Virus record (IMG/VR): IMGVR_UViG_3300046665_000288
Span: 1 to 59,713 of that record
Length of the DNA stretch: 59,713 bases
Strand: one strand, 5' to 3'
From: a virus
How positions within the stretch are numbered: the stretch's first letter is position 1; the number at the start of each line of letters is the position of its first letter. Under the pieces are notes generated by a model that worked only from the letters and a program-made list of their open reading frames with translations, did not search any database and was not told the DNA's origin. Of this stretch, positions 7,423 through 13,596 are shown piece after piece. Both the position numbers and the translations under genes were made by a program.

Positions 7423-8319
7423 TTACGCTTTTGATTCGCCGCCGAGTGCCTCGACAAGATCGGCCAGAAGCTTCGCGTACTCGCCTGTCATCAGGGCGAA
7501 GTCGTTGTCGAAGCGCTCGCTCTGGTCGTACGTGACCGCATCGTTTTCCTTGATGACGTCCAGCGGCTTGACGCTCTTGATTGCCAGCTGCTCAGTCAGG
7601 ACGAACGAAATGCGGCTGTTCCAGGTCATGGCCAGGCGCACGCACTGCTTGCCGCGGGCGATGTGCTCGCGCATCTCGCCGACTTCCAGCGTGTGACGCT
7701 TGTAGCCAACTTGGGCCTTGCTCTCGCCGGTGGCGCGCAGCGTCGCATCCTGATCGATCGTGAAGTTGTGCGGCGCTTCGTCGGACTCGAGCCAGGCAGT
7801 CATCACGGCGACCGGCGAACGCTGGACGCGCAGCGATTCGAGCGGCAGCTTGTCGACGGCTTTCAGCAGGAACTTGATGACGTCGTCGGCCTTCGATGGG
7901 CTACCAGCGTCGACCACGAGCCGGCCGTTCTTCGGGTCGATCCACACGTGCGTTTCCGACTGGACGGAGAGGGCGCGCGGCAGCAGCTCGTCGGCGACGC
8001 GCTCGCGCAGCTCCTTCATCGCCTTCTTCCCAGGTGGGAAGCCTTGCACTTCTTCGAGCTCTGCGGCCTTCGCCTTCGCCACCTGGTTGATGACCTTCGC
8101 TGGCAGGATCTTCTTTTCGGTCATCAGCTTAAGCAGGATTTGGCCGTTGACGACGTGTGCGAGCGGCGTGCCGTCACCACGCACAGGCCCCCAGCCCTGG
8201 CGGATTAGTTCGTTGCTCGACGTCGGCGCGAAAGCATGCCGCCCGAGAGCGAATGCCAGCTCGCCGATGAACGGCGCGCACTTGGGAAGGCGGTAGACCT
8301 GGAGGTTTTTGAACCACAT
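7423..8319 (-). CDS. rdgC: Recombination-associated protein RdgC
   Basis: 298 residues, the usual RdgC length. Clear family features run the full length: MWFKNLQVYRLP, GWGPVRGDGTPLAHVVNGQI, EKKILPAKVINQVAKAKAAE, RLVVDAGSPSKADDVIKFL and the C-terminal MTGEYAKLLADLVEALGGE. RdgC dimers form a ring around duplex DNA and restrain RecA loading and strand exchange. A phage copy could shield the genome from RecA, tune recombination, or blunt RecA-driven SOS responses in early infection. AAGGA precedes the ATG at 8319. Very secure call; the phage benefit is inference. Confidence 0.96.
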   Translation of the reverse strand: MWFKNLQVYRLPKCAPFIGELAFALGRHAFAPTSSNELIRQGWGPVRGDGTPLAHVVNGQILLKLMTEKKILPAKVINQVAKAKAAELEEVQGFPPGKKAMKELRERVADELLPRALSVQSETHVWIDPKNGRLVVDAGSPSKADDVIKFLLKAVDKLPLESLRVQRSPVAVMTAWLESDEAPHNFTIDQDATLRATGESKAQVGYKRHTLEVGEMREHIARGKQCVRLAMTWNSRISFVLTEQLAIKSVKPLDVIKENDAVTYDQSERFDNDFALMTGEYAKLLADLVEALGGESKA

Positions 8320-8342
8320 TTCTTTGATTCCTTCTGTTGTCG

Positions 8343-8474
8343 TTATTGGTGCGCGTTGAAGTAGCGCTGCTTTTCAATTCGGGCTTCGACGTCTTCCCGC
8401 AGCTTCCCGATCTCGGCCAGCAGGATCAGAAACGCCGCGAAGAGCGCAAGCGCGATGGCGAGATAGCGGGTCAT
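8343..8474 (-). CDS. Small single-pass membrane protein, 43 residues
   Basis: Reads MTRYLAIALALFAAFLILLA then a charged cytoplasmic-type tail EIGKLREDVEARIEKQRYFN. One N-terminal transmembrane helix (residues ~4-20) followed by an amphipathic helix. The ATG overlaps the stop of the upstream small gene (ATGA). It is shorter than typical gene-calling limits, but overlap and composition support it. Role unknown; early phage membrane peptides of this kind can affect exclusion or membrane proteases. Confidence 0.65.
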   Translation of the reverse strand: MTRYLAIALALFAAFLILLAEIGKLREDVEARIEKQRYFNAHQ

Positions 8475-8596
8475 TGCGTCGCCGCCTGGCTGAAGAGGAT
8501 CACGAGGACCAGCCCAACGGCCGCAGCGCAGCGGATCCCGTATGCGGTGAGTCGTGCGCTGATCTCGTCGCGCGTCATGTAGGCGGTCTTCATCAT
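8471..8596 (-). CDS. Small membrane protein, 41 residues
   Basis: Reads MMKTAYMTRDEISARLTAYG followed by a hydrophobic helix CAAAVGLVLVILFSQAATQ. So it is a short charged segment plus one C-terminal transmembrane helix, opposite in order to its downstream neighbour. Both ends overlap neighbours by four bases. The two may act as a pair in the inner membrane; that is inference. Confidence 0.62.
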   Translation of the reverse strand: MMKTAYMTRDEISARLTAYGIRCAAAVGLVLVILFSQAATQ

Positions 8597-8721
8597 TCCG
8601 CCACCAGAGTCACGCCCAGGGCGCCGGCGTCGTACGCAGCGTCGAGCAGGTCATTGCGGTCGCCGATCACGGACACGGTCTTGGTGCCATTGGCGGTTCG
8701 AATCGTGAGACGAAAGCGCAT
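8593..8721 (-). CDS. Small hypothetical protein, 42 residues
   Basis: Reads MRFRLTIRTANGTKTVSVIG then DRNDLLDAAYDAGALGVTLV. A beta-beta-alpha-beta pattern, as in many tiny phage proteins. CCGGAG lies before the ATG at 8721 and the stop overlaps the start of the downstream membrane protein. Function unknown. Confidence 0.66.
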   Translation of the reverse strand: MRFRLTIRTANGTKTVSVIGDRNDLLDAAYDAGALGVTLVAE

Positions 8722-8748
8722 GGTGATCTCCGGTGGTGGGTTTTCGGG

Positions 8749-9180
8749 TCAGTACAGTTCGCGCGCTTCAGTGCACACGCGGATTGCCGCGCGCACGATC
8801 GCCGCCCAGATCGCAGCATCCTTGTCCGGATGGTCGGCGTTCGATTCCGTGACGTCACGGCGGCGGCTTCCGTTGCCCACCGAGACGCATCCTTCTTCGT
8901 CGTCGAATCGAATGCTTAAGCTCAGAAGGCTCACCAGCGATCCGGCTGCAGCCCAGTCTCGGCGCCAGTGCGGCGGGGTAGTAGGGCGGTTCGAACTGAA
9001 CTCCAGGCGACTTGCGTTGCTCACCAGCGAGCGGCCACGGCGCGGTATAAGGCTCTCGCTCATCGACATCACTGCCGGCGCATCGAATCGCAAGGCGAAC
9101 CAGTTACGGTGCACGCGGGCGAGCTCGATCTCGTCGTTGAATACGTCGCGCAGATAGTCTTCGTCCCATTGTTTTTGCAT
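8749..9180 (-). CDS. Hypothetical early protein, 143 residues
   Basis: Starts MQKQWDEDYLRDVFNDEIEL at the ATG at 9180, with GAGG ten bases upstream; a GTG at 9189 is an alternative. The middle is serine-rich with LVSLLSLSIRFDDEEGCVSV, and the C-terminal helix (DAAIWAAIVRAAIRVCTEA) is amphipathic. No recognised family. Confidence 0.6.
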   Translation of the reverse strand: MQKQWDEDYLRDVFNDEIELARVHRNWFALRFDAPAVMSMSESLIPRRGRSLVSNASRLEFSSNRPTTPPHWRRDWAAAGSLVSLLSLSIRFDDEEGCVSVGNGSRRRDVTESNADHPDKDAAIWAAIVRAAIRVCTEARELY

Positions 9181-9190
9181 GGCAGTCACC

Positions 9191-9379
9191 TCAGGCAGCG
9201 ATGGGAGGAAAAGCCGCGCGACGCTCGGCCATGAACAGGTCGAATTCGACGTCGCCCATGTCGGTGCAGTCGGTCCAGTCAGGTACGCGCACTGCGACCT
9301 CTGCCGGATGGATCCAAGCTGCTTCGCGGCCAGTAGGGCTCACCATGAAGCGGTAGCCGTTGCTCTTGAGGGTGCTCAT
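9191..9379 (-). CDS. Hypothetical early protein, 62 residues
   Basis: Starts MSTLKSNGYRFMVSPTGREA and reads on as WIHPAEVAVRVPDWTDCTDM. A GGAG site precedes the ATG at 9379. The sequence has a compact beta-rich character with three tryptophans. The first part resembles other short phage proteins beginning 'GYRFMV.P.G'. No function can be given. Confidence 0.65.
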   Translation of the reverse strand: MSTLKSNGYRFMVSPTGREAAWIHPAEVAVRVPDWTDCTDMGDVEFDLFMAERRAAFPPIAA

Positions 9380-9407
9380 CGCTTGCTCCAGTTGCTGCGG
9401 AGTGGTG

Positions 9408-9662
9408 TTACGCGAAACCCATAGCGACCATGAGGCGCTTGGAGCTTTCCTCGGACAGCGCTTGTTCGTTCGCGAGGTAGTAGTCGGCCAGCTTCTTTGC
9501 CAGCTCTTTATCGTCCATCCCTAGCGCCATTGCGACCGCTTCCCGCAGCTGCGAGGCGTCGGAACGCGAGAGACGCACGCCGCTGCGATCTGCGCCGCCA
9601 AACATCCGCAGGTAATCACATGCGTGGGTGTACGGGTAACGCGGGTCTTCCTGTTTGCTCAT
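9408..9662 (-). CDS. Hypothetical early protein, 84 residues
   Basis: Starts MSKQEDPRYPYTHACDYLRM (ATG at 9662, GGAG ten bases upstream). It continues SRSDASQLREAVAMALGMDD and ends in a helical DYYLANEQALSEESSKRLM. The N-terminal 'YPYTHACDYLRM' pattern recurs in phage proteins near the start of left operons of Proteobacteria, as far as I can recall. Role unknown. Confidence 0.66.
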   Translation of the reverse strand: MSKQEDPRYPYTHACDYLRMFGGADRSGVRLSRSDASQLREAVAMALGMDDKELAKKLADYYLANEQALSEESSKRLMVAMGFA

Positions 9663-9707
9663 CTTCAATCTCCATTTCTCGCCGCGCCCAGTGCGCCGCG
9701 TCTCTCG

Positions 9708-9863
9708 TTACCGCGGCTGCTTAGCCGCCCGCTCTGCCTCAACCATCTTCCAGCCCAGCTCGATCCGGACCTGATCCGGCGCTGGCGGCGGTGTTCTGTC
9801 TGCCTGGCGCTGATGCATCCAACTACGCACTTGCTGATTGCTCGGCTTGGTCGTCTGCGTCAT
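9708..9863 (-). CDS. First gene of the leftward operon, 51 residues
   Basis: Starts MTQTTKPSNQQVRSWMHQRQ at the ATG at 9863 with AGGAG five bases before it, and ends VEAERAAKQPR. It is basic and hydrophilic. As the first gene after PL it takes the place of N in lambda, and like N it is short and basic. It has no arginine-rich motif good enough to call an antiterminator, so I leave it unnamed. A long frame to 10256 crosses the promoter and is not used. Confidence 0.68.
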   Translation of the reverse strand: MTQTTKPSNQQVRSWMHQRQADRTPPPAPDQVRIELGWKMVEAERAAKQPR

Positions 9864-9897
9864 TGCGGCTCCTGGTTGAGTTCGCTGCGTTGAAACA

Positions 9898-9926
9898 AGT
9901 ATCACATACGTGTTTAAAAAAATCAA
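9898..9926 (-). promoter_or_regulatory. PL, leftward early promoter
   Basis: On the minus strand TTGATT (9921-9926) and GATACT (9898-9903) are separated by exactly 17 bases, a good sigma-70 promoter. Transcription would start near 9891, 28 bases before the ATG at 9863. Both operators (9901-9914 and 9925-9938) overlap the -10 and -35 boxes, so a bound repressor would block polymerase. Confidence 0.82.
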
Positions 9927-9938
9927 CACGAACGTGAT
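9901..9938. promoter_or_regulatory. OL: two repressor operators
   Basis: Sites ATCACATACGTGTT (9901-9914) and AACACGAACGTGAT (9925-9938) are inverted versions of one 14-bp motif, centres 24 bp apart. The second is identical to a site in the cI-cro intergenic region (13572-13585). Shared operators at two divergent early promoters 3.6 kb apart are the hallmark of a lambda-type switch. Confidence 0.85.
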
Positions 9939-9959
9939 GAATGGGTTAAAATTTGTCCA

Positions 9960-10388
9960 TCTGCCGAGTTCGGTAGATCGCAAGCCTGGGGCAGGGAGGG
10001 AGACTCCGATGCGAAAGGCCCAGAGAACAACCGAGCTGACGGAATCAGCCGCCCTACATGCAGAAAACACACAGGTGTAGGGGGATAGGTGAGACTGCGA
10101 CCTGGTGAAAAAAACGGGGGGGCAAGGGTGAGACTCACACAGGGTGGCGAAGAGAGAGCCCTGTACCCGAAAGTCTGTCGGATGGTGCCTCGGGCGCGAT
10201 TGCGCTTGTCGAGCTAACGCCTGAAGGAAGCGACACGTACGCGCTCGCGCATGCACGCGTATTAGCTATTTCTCTGGGGTTGGGGGCTAGAGAAAAAAGA
10301 CGTAAGTAAAGAAGAGTCACCGCCGAGCACGATAGTGCGAGAGCTTGCGAAGCAAGCGTGCAGCGAAGCGGCTGTAGTAGAAGCCAGC
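9960..10388. other. Non-coding purine-rich stretch upstream of PL
   Basis: About 430 bases without a credible gene. The plus strand is rich in G and A runs (for example GAAAAAAACGGGGGGGC at 10107-10123). GGTGAGACT occurs twice (10088-10096, 10127-10135), and GCTTGC-GAA-GCAAGC near 10340 can form a hairpin. Some open frames exist on the minus strand but have no ribosome site and run through PL. It may be an untranslated RNA or a site region; I cannot say more. Confidence 0.4.
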
Positions 10389-10438
10389 TTGATTAGATAA
10401 CAGTTGAGTTGTCTATATTTTGAGTTTGAGTTATCTAA
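10389..10438 (+). promoter_or_regulatory. Promoter with inverted repeat before the DUF5710 gene
   Basis: TTAGATAAC (10393-10401) and GTTATCTAA (10430-10438) are perfect 9-bp inverted arms. Between them lie two TTGAGTT copies (10404-10410, 10426-10432) and a TATATT or TCTATA -10 box; TTGATT (10389-10394) fits as -35 with 17 bases to TCTATA. The arms look like an operator for an unidentified regulator. Confidence 0.55.
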
Positions 10439-10467
10439 TGCGCGCGTGCGCAGGAGGGATGGAGGCC

Positions 10468-10659
10468 GTGACCAAACTGAACGTGCCCTACGCGGAAAAG
10501 GACGAAGCCCGACGGTTGGGCGCGCGGTGGAATGCGGAGTTGAAAACCTGGTACGTTCCGCCGGGCTTACTGCTGACCGTGTTTGAGCGCTGGCTGCCAA
10601 GGTTTGACATGAAGGCGCCACGCGGCGATCGTAAGCCTCGGAAGCGTCATGTAAAATAA
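10468..10659 (+). CDS. DUF5710 domain protein
   Basis: 63 residues from the GTG at 10468 (AGGAGG ten bases upstream); an ATG at 10459 is also possible but sits too close to that site. The protein is almost entirely the DUF5710 motif: KLNVPYAEKDEARRLGARWN and then ELKTWYVPPG. This motif is common on mobile elements, often attached to primases or nucleases, and its function is unknown. The tail RGDRKPRKRHVK is basic. It has its own promoter between two early regions. Confidence 0.8.
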   Translation: MTKLNVPYAEKDEARRLGARWNAELKTWYVPPGLLLTVFERWLPRFDMKAPRGDRKPRKRHVK

Positions 10660-10692
10660 GGCGATCGGCTGGTCTCAGTTTCAGGTTGTTCC

Positions 10693-11313
10693 ATGACATT
10701 AGAAGAGTACATTGCTAAGTACCGACGTGGCTCCGCGGCATTAACGCTCGCTGAGGCGAAAATTGCTGGCATCGATTACCCGCTGCCATCTGGATGGTTT
10801 AGGAAAAATCGCTTAAAAGAAGTCGACGGCGATGCAATGTACGCCGCGATGCGGGCACGCAAGGCGGATGTGAGGGCAAGAAAGGAAGCGAATATCGCAC
10901 TCTTCGGCGTCGCGCCGAAGGAGTCAAAGAAGGTGCGGAAAGCTAAGCGGGTAGTGGCAAAGGCCATGAAGACACTGGGCCTGAAGATTGTGCCCGCATC
11001 CCCGCCCGTGGAACTTGACCCGCTTCCTAAACCGTTACCTTCGACGCCAGATTGGGATGCCTACGTCAACTCGGCAGAATTCCTCAAGTCTTTCGAATGG
11101 CGTCAGCTAAGGCTAAAGGCGCTCAAGAAGTACGGTCGTGTTTGCCTTTGTTGTGGTGCTGCTCCTGGGAACGGTGTGGTGCTCAACGTTGATCATGTAA
11201 AGTCACGCCGCCGATTTCCCGCTCTAGCTCTAGACATCGAGAATCTTCAGGTCTTATGCGAGGATTGCAATCACGGGAAAGCGAACCAAACAGTCGACTT
11301 CCGGGCCGAATGA
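10693..11313 (+). CDS. HNH endonuclease
   Basis: 206 residues. The C-terminal third is an HNH nuclease: EWRQLRLKALKKYGRVCLCC, then LNVDHVKSRRRFP with the catalytic His, and NLQVLCEDCNHGK with the zinc cysteines. The N-terminal part is basic and helical (RARKADVRARKEANIALFG) and probably contacts DNA. It lies between the DUF5710 gene and the S24 repressor, out of the main operons, as expected for a mobile or accessory nuclease. Target unknown. Confidence 0.87.
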   Translation: MTLEEYIAKYRRGSAALTLAEAKIAGIDYPLPSGWFRKNRLKEVDGDAMYAAMRARKADVRARKEANIALFGVAPKESKKVRKAKRVVAKAMKTLGLKIVPASPPVELDPLPKPLPSTPDWDAYVNSAEFLKSFEWRQLRLKALKKYGRVCLCCGAAPGNGVVLNVDHVKSRRRFPALALDIENLQVLCEDCNHGKANQTVDFRAE

Positions 11314-11453
11314 TGCTTCGCTATCGGTGGAGCTGCAGCCAACTAACTTGTCTAATCACATCTGGCGTCGCCCGCTCTAGACTTCGTGCTGCGCTAGGCC
11401 CAGCGCTACCGCGCACGTAAGTCGGCGCCTTGGGCGTAAAAAGGCCCGCGCTA

Positions 11454-12203
11454 TCACAATCTGCCTGTCACAACCCGGCCGGGTTGATAGACGACTCGCC
11501 CGACTATGTCGCACTGCCCGCTACGCATGTTGATGGGCTTGTAGTCTGGGTTGAGGGAGTGCAGGTACCACTGACCGCCGCGGTTGATCAACTGCTTGAC
11601 GCACGCCTCACCATCAAAGTTCAAGGCGTACACCTCGCGGCTGACGGGGCGGCGATCGGCAGTGTTGATGATTACGACGTCGTCCTCAAACAACATCGGC
11701 TCCATGCTCGCACCGGAAACGCGCATGGCGAGCAGTTGGGCCGGTGAAAGGTTGTGCTTCTCGACGACAGCACGTGGCATTGGCATGCTTCCGCCTTCCT
11801 CGAGCACTGGCTCGGTCTCGAAGCCTGCCACGCCGGCATGCAGCTTGAGTTTGACGAATCGGATCGGAACCGTGTCGGGCTCGTCACCAACACGGATGGG
11901 TCGCGCCCCAGGGAAGAGTGTTGAGATATCGGGTGACACCGTAGAGGCAACAGGCTGCGCGCCCTGCATAGACTTCGCGATTGCTGCCGGCAGCCCTATG
12001 CCAGTAACCTTCGCGATCGTCATCAGTTGCTTGAGGTTTGGACTGTGTCGGAGGTTCTCCCACCCCGAAATATTCGCCTTCGTATAGCCGCGGTCATCAC
12101 CGAGCTCGAGCGCAAGCCTGGCGCCAAGGTCTTCCTGGGAGAGCCCGGCAGTCTTCCGAGCCTGGCGGATCCAGTCCGCTAAAAGTTGTTTTAGATCATC
12201 CAT
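11454..12203 (-). CDS. LexA/CI-like repressor with S24 self-cleavage domain
   Basis: 249 residues. N-terminus: XRE helix-turn-helix (ARKTAGLSQEDLGARLALEL ... ANISGWENLRHSPNLKQL). C-terminus: S24 peptidase with the serine in RVSGASMEP (Ser166), the lysine in GEACVKQL (Lys203) and a candidate Ala-Gly cleavage bond in KLHAGVAGFE (~126-127). Such proteins cleave themselves when RecA filaments form. The ATG at 12203 coincides with the expected transcription start of a TATACT -10 box (12210-12215), so the mRNA may be leaderless as for lambda cI. It is the second repressor of this prophage; its operators are probably 12226-12237 and 12271-12292. Confidence 0.9.
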   Translation of the reverse strand: MDDLKQLLADWIRQARKTAGLSQEDLGARLALELGDDRGYTKANISGWENLRHSPNLKQLMTIAKVTGIGLPAAIAKSMQGAQPVASTVSPDISTLFPGARPIRVGDEPDTVPIRFVKLKLHAGVAGFETEPVLEEGGSMPMPRAVVEKHNLSPAQLLAMRVSGASMEPMLFEDDVVIINTADRRPVSREVYALNFDGEACVKQLINRGGQWYLHSLNPDYKPINMRSGQCDIVGRVVYQPGRVVTGRL

Positions 12204-12209
12204 ACGAGC

Positions 12210-12239
12210 AGTATAGAAAGGTTGAGTACAAACGTACAG
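12210..12239 (-). promoter_or_regulatory. Leaderless promoter and operator of the S24 repressor
   Basis: Minus-strand -10 TATACT spans 12210-12215, seven bases from the ATG at 12203. The -35 region is poor and is covered by GTACAAACGTAC (12226-12237), an imperfect palindrome. This site shares GTA..AAC.TACAG with the palindrome 50 bp further on, suggesting an autoregulated pair. Confidence 0.55.
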
Positions 12240-12245
12240 AATTAC

Positions 12246-12292
12246 TTGACCTTGCTCAATGGGCAAATCTATACTGTATGAACATACAGTAT
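12246..12292 (+). promoter_or_regulatory. Plus-strand promoter overlapped by a perfect LexA-type box
   Basis: TTGACC (12246-12251), 18 bases, TATACT (12270-12275) is a good promoter reading right. Over its -10 lies a 22-bp perfect palindrome (12271-12292) whose core CTGT-ATGAACAT-ACAG fits the LexA consensus CTGT-N8-ACAG. The same DNA could be the S24 repressor's operator. The transcript runs antisense into the Arc-like gene; no convincing open frame follows AGGAG at 12296-12300 (15 codons only). Confidence 0.7.
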
Positions 12293-12323
12293 TTCAGGAG
12301 CGCAAGATTGATGGACGGCTGGC

Positions 12324-12608
12324 TCAGCGTTTGCGACGCGGTTCAAGGGCGTCAATGATGGTCTGTACCATCTGCTGGGTTTGTTTGATCTCGGCCTTAA
12401 GCTGCTTGTTCTCTTCGCTGAGTCGACGGGTTTGGGCGAGGATCGCGGCGAGTGAAGTGCCGCCGGCCATTGCTGTAAGACGATGGATAATCTCATCGTT
12501 CATCGAGTGCTGTTCGCGCTCCGCGGCTTCCTTGAGGTCGGCGTGCAGGTCGGCTGGCAGACGCATAGCAGTCTTGATGGGAGGCTTCTTGGGTGGCTGT
12601 TCTTTCAT
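12324..12608 (-). CDS. Arc-family ribbon-helix-helix DNA-binding protein
   Basis: 94 residues from MKEQPPKKPPIKTAMRLPAD. The ribbon-helix-helix unit is KTAMRLPADLHADLKEAAER and SMNDEIIHRLTAM, matching the Arc/Mnt family. The C-terminal half is a leucine-zipper-like coiled coil (SEENKQLKAEIKQTQQMVQT), so it should form dimers or tetramers. Start ATG 12608 has no clear ribosome site; an ATG at 12659 is an alternative. A 7-bp inverted repeat at 12649-12669 lies where an autoregulatory operator would be. Its target among the several switches here is unknown. Confidence 0.85.
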   Translation of the reverse strand: MKEQPPKKPPIKTAMRLPADLHADLKEAAEREQHSMNDEIIHRLTAMAGGTSLAAILAQTRRLSEENKQLKAEIKQTQQMVQTIIDALEPRRKR

Positions 12609-12648
12609 GCGCGCGATTCTTGCGCGTTTCGGAACAGCGGTGTTGTGA

Positions 12649-12669
12649 GTGCCATACAAACGATGGCAC
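12649..12669. promoter_or_regulatory. Inverted repeat upstream of the Arc-like gene
   Basis: GTGCCAT (12649-12655) and ATGGCAC (12663-12669) are perfect 7-bp arms separated by seven bases. The position just upstream of the Arc-family coding region suggests its own operator. The rest of 12670-12852 has no gene that I can support. Confidence 0.5.
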
Positions 12670-12852
12670 TATTCGCAAAGGATAGCGCCAAGTGACCTGG
12701 CGTTACAAGCTCCGGTCACATGGCAGTAGAGGGGCGCGCGACGATATGGTTACAGAAGGCAGAGCAATTGGGTGGTGAATGTGCCTCTGTTCGGCGAATG
12801 TAGGAATGATCCTACGCCATATAGTGGCCTAGATACTTGCAAAGGAATGAAG

Positions 12853-13050
12853 ATGCCAGACGAGATGATGCCGAAGTTGATCCTTGCGTCGGAAAATGAC
12901 AACGATGAGTTTCAGTTGACGCCGCAGGAGCGGCGCCTGGTGTCTAATTTCCGAGCCATGAAGCGTAGCGCGCAGTTTGTTTTTATCGAGATGTCCGAGA
13001 CATACCGGCGAACCACTCCAGCCGAGACCGTCAAGCTGCAGCTACTCTGA
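12853..13050 (+). CDS. Hypothetical protein, 65 residues, in the control region
   Basis: Starts MPDEMMPKLILASENDNDEF at the ATG at 12853, six bases after AAAGGA; an ATG at 12847 is too close to that site. It continues QLTPQERRLVSNFRAMKRSA, a helix pair found at the C-terminus of some phage repressor-associated proteins, and ends ETVKLQLL. It converges with the CI-like repressor gene with a nine-base overlap. The 'T..ER.LV..FR.M' element resembles the last helices of XRE regulators, so it may contact a repressor. That is inference. Confidence 0.6.
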   Translation: MPDEMMPKLILASENDNDEFQLTPQERRLVSNFRAMKRSAQFVFIEMSETYRRTTPAETVKLQLL

Positions 13051-13524
13051 CCGCCCAACAAACGAAGCATCGTTGTACTCCGCGGCAGCCTTGCAAGCGC
13101 CGTAGATCATCAGCTTGCCTTCTTCGCTTGAGCGACGGTACAGCTCGATAATCATTTTCTCTCGTGCGTTGAGCCGCTCGAGCGTCGTTTCGGACGACAG
13201 TGAGACATCTTCCATATAGTTGGCATCGCGCCCAACAGGCCGGCTACGAGGCCCATCGGTAATCGCGTTGTACTGCGCCGAGGGCTCAGCAACGCTCAGC
13301 ATATTTGGTTCGGCTTCTGTCGCATTGCCTTGGCCGTTTGCCAGCCAGTTCGGATTTACGTTCAATGCCGCGGCAATGTCGACGATACGGCGCGCACTGG
13401 ATCGAATGCCAGATTCCAGGTTTCCGATAGTGCTCTGAGTCACGCCACTTAGCTTCGCTAGAGCAGCTTGGGTAAGCCCTTTTTGTTCGCGGGCCCAGAT
13501 GAGCCGTTTTGCCAATGTATCCAT
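13042..13524 (-). CDS. CI-like repressor without a protease domain
   Basis: 160 residues from MDTLAKRLIWAREQKGLTQA. XRE helix-turn-helix ALAKLSGVTQSTIGNLESGI covers residues ~19-38. The C-terminal half ends in NAREKMIIELYRRSSEEGKL, a helical segment seen in short phage regulators, and carries none of the S24 Ser-Lys motifs. It is divergent from a Cro-like gene across a three-operator region, which marks it as the main lysogeny repressor. No ribosome site precedes the ATG at 13524, again suggesting leaderless translation. Lacking the peptidase, it should not be inactivated by direct RecA-stimulated self-cleavage; an antirepressor or a LexA-controlled factor would be needed. Confidence 0.84.
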   Translation of the reverse strand: MDTLAKRLIWAREQKGLTQAALAKLSGVTQSTIGNLESGIRSSARRIVDIAAALNVNPNWLANGQGNATEAEPNMLSVAEPSAQYNAITDGPRSRPVGRDANYMEDVSLSSETTLERLNAREKMIIELYRRSSEEGKLMIYGACKAAAEYNDASFVGRSE

Positions 13525-13585
13525 ATCACGAATGTAATACATAACACAATCACGTTGGTGTTGACGGTTAAAACACGAACGTGAT
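13525..13585. promoter_or_regulatory. OR: three operators at 23-24 bp spacing
   Basis: ATCACGAATGTAAT (13525-13538), ATCACGTTGGTGTT (13549-13562) and AACACGAACGTGAT (13572-13585) are versions of one 14-bp motif; centres are 24 and 23 bp apart. The third is identical to a site at PL (9925-9938). The first, weakest one abuts the repressor start codon, the third lies in PR. The design matches OR3-OR2-OR1 of lambda. Confidence 0.85.
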
Positions 13586-13588
13586 ATT
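13561..13588 (+). promoter_or_regulatory. PR, rightward early promoter
   Basis: TTGACG (13561-13566) and GATATT (13583-13588) are 16 bases apart; TATTGT (13585-13590, 18 bases) is an alternative -10. Transcription would begin about 13595-13597, at the ATG of the Cro-like gene, so this mRNA may also lack a leader. Two operators overlap the promoter. Confidence 0.75.
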
Positions 13589-13596
13589 GTTTGCCA

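Noticed and set aside
9708-9863. Lambda N-type antiterminator as first PL gene
   Set aside because: The 51-residue protein is short and basic, but there is no arginine-rich N motif and no boxB-like nut sites were identified, so the name is not justified.
9708-10256. 182-codon minus-strand frame through the leftward promoter
   Set aside because: Only the last 51 codons follow a ribosome site; the rest crosses PL and both operators.
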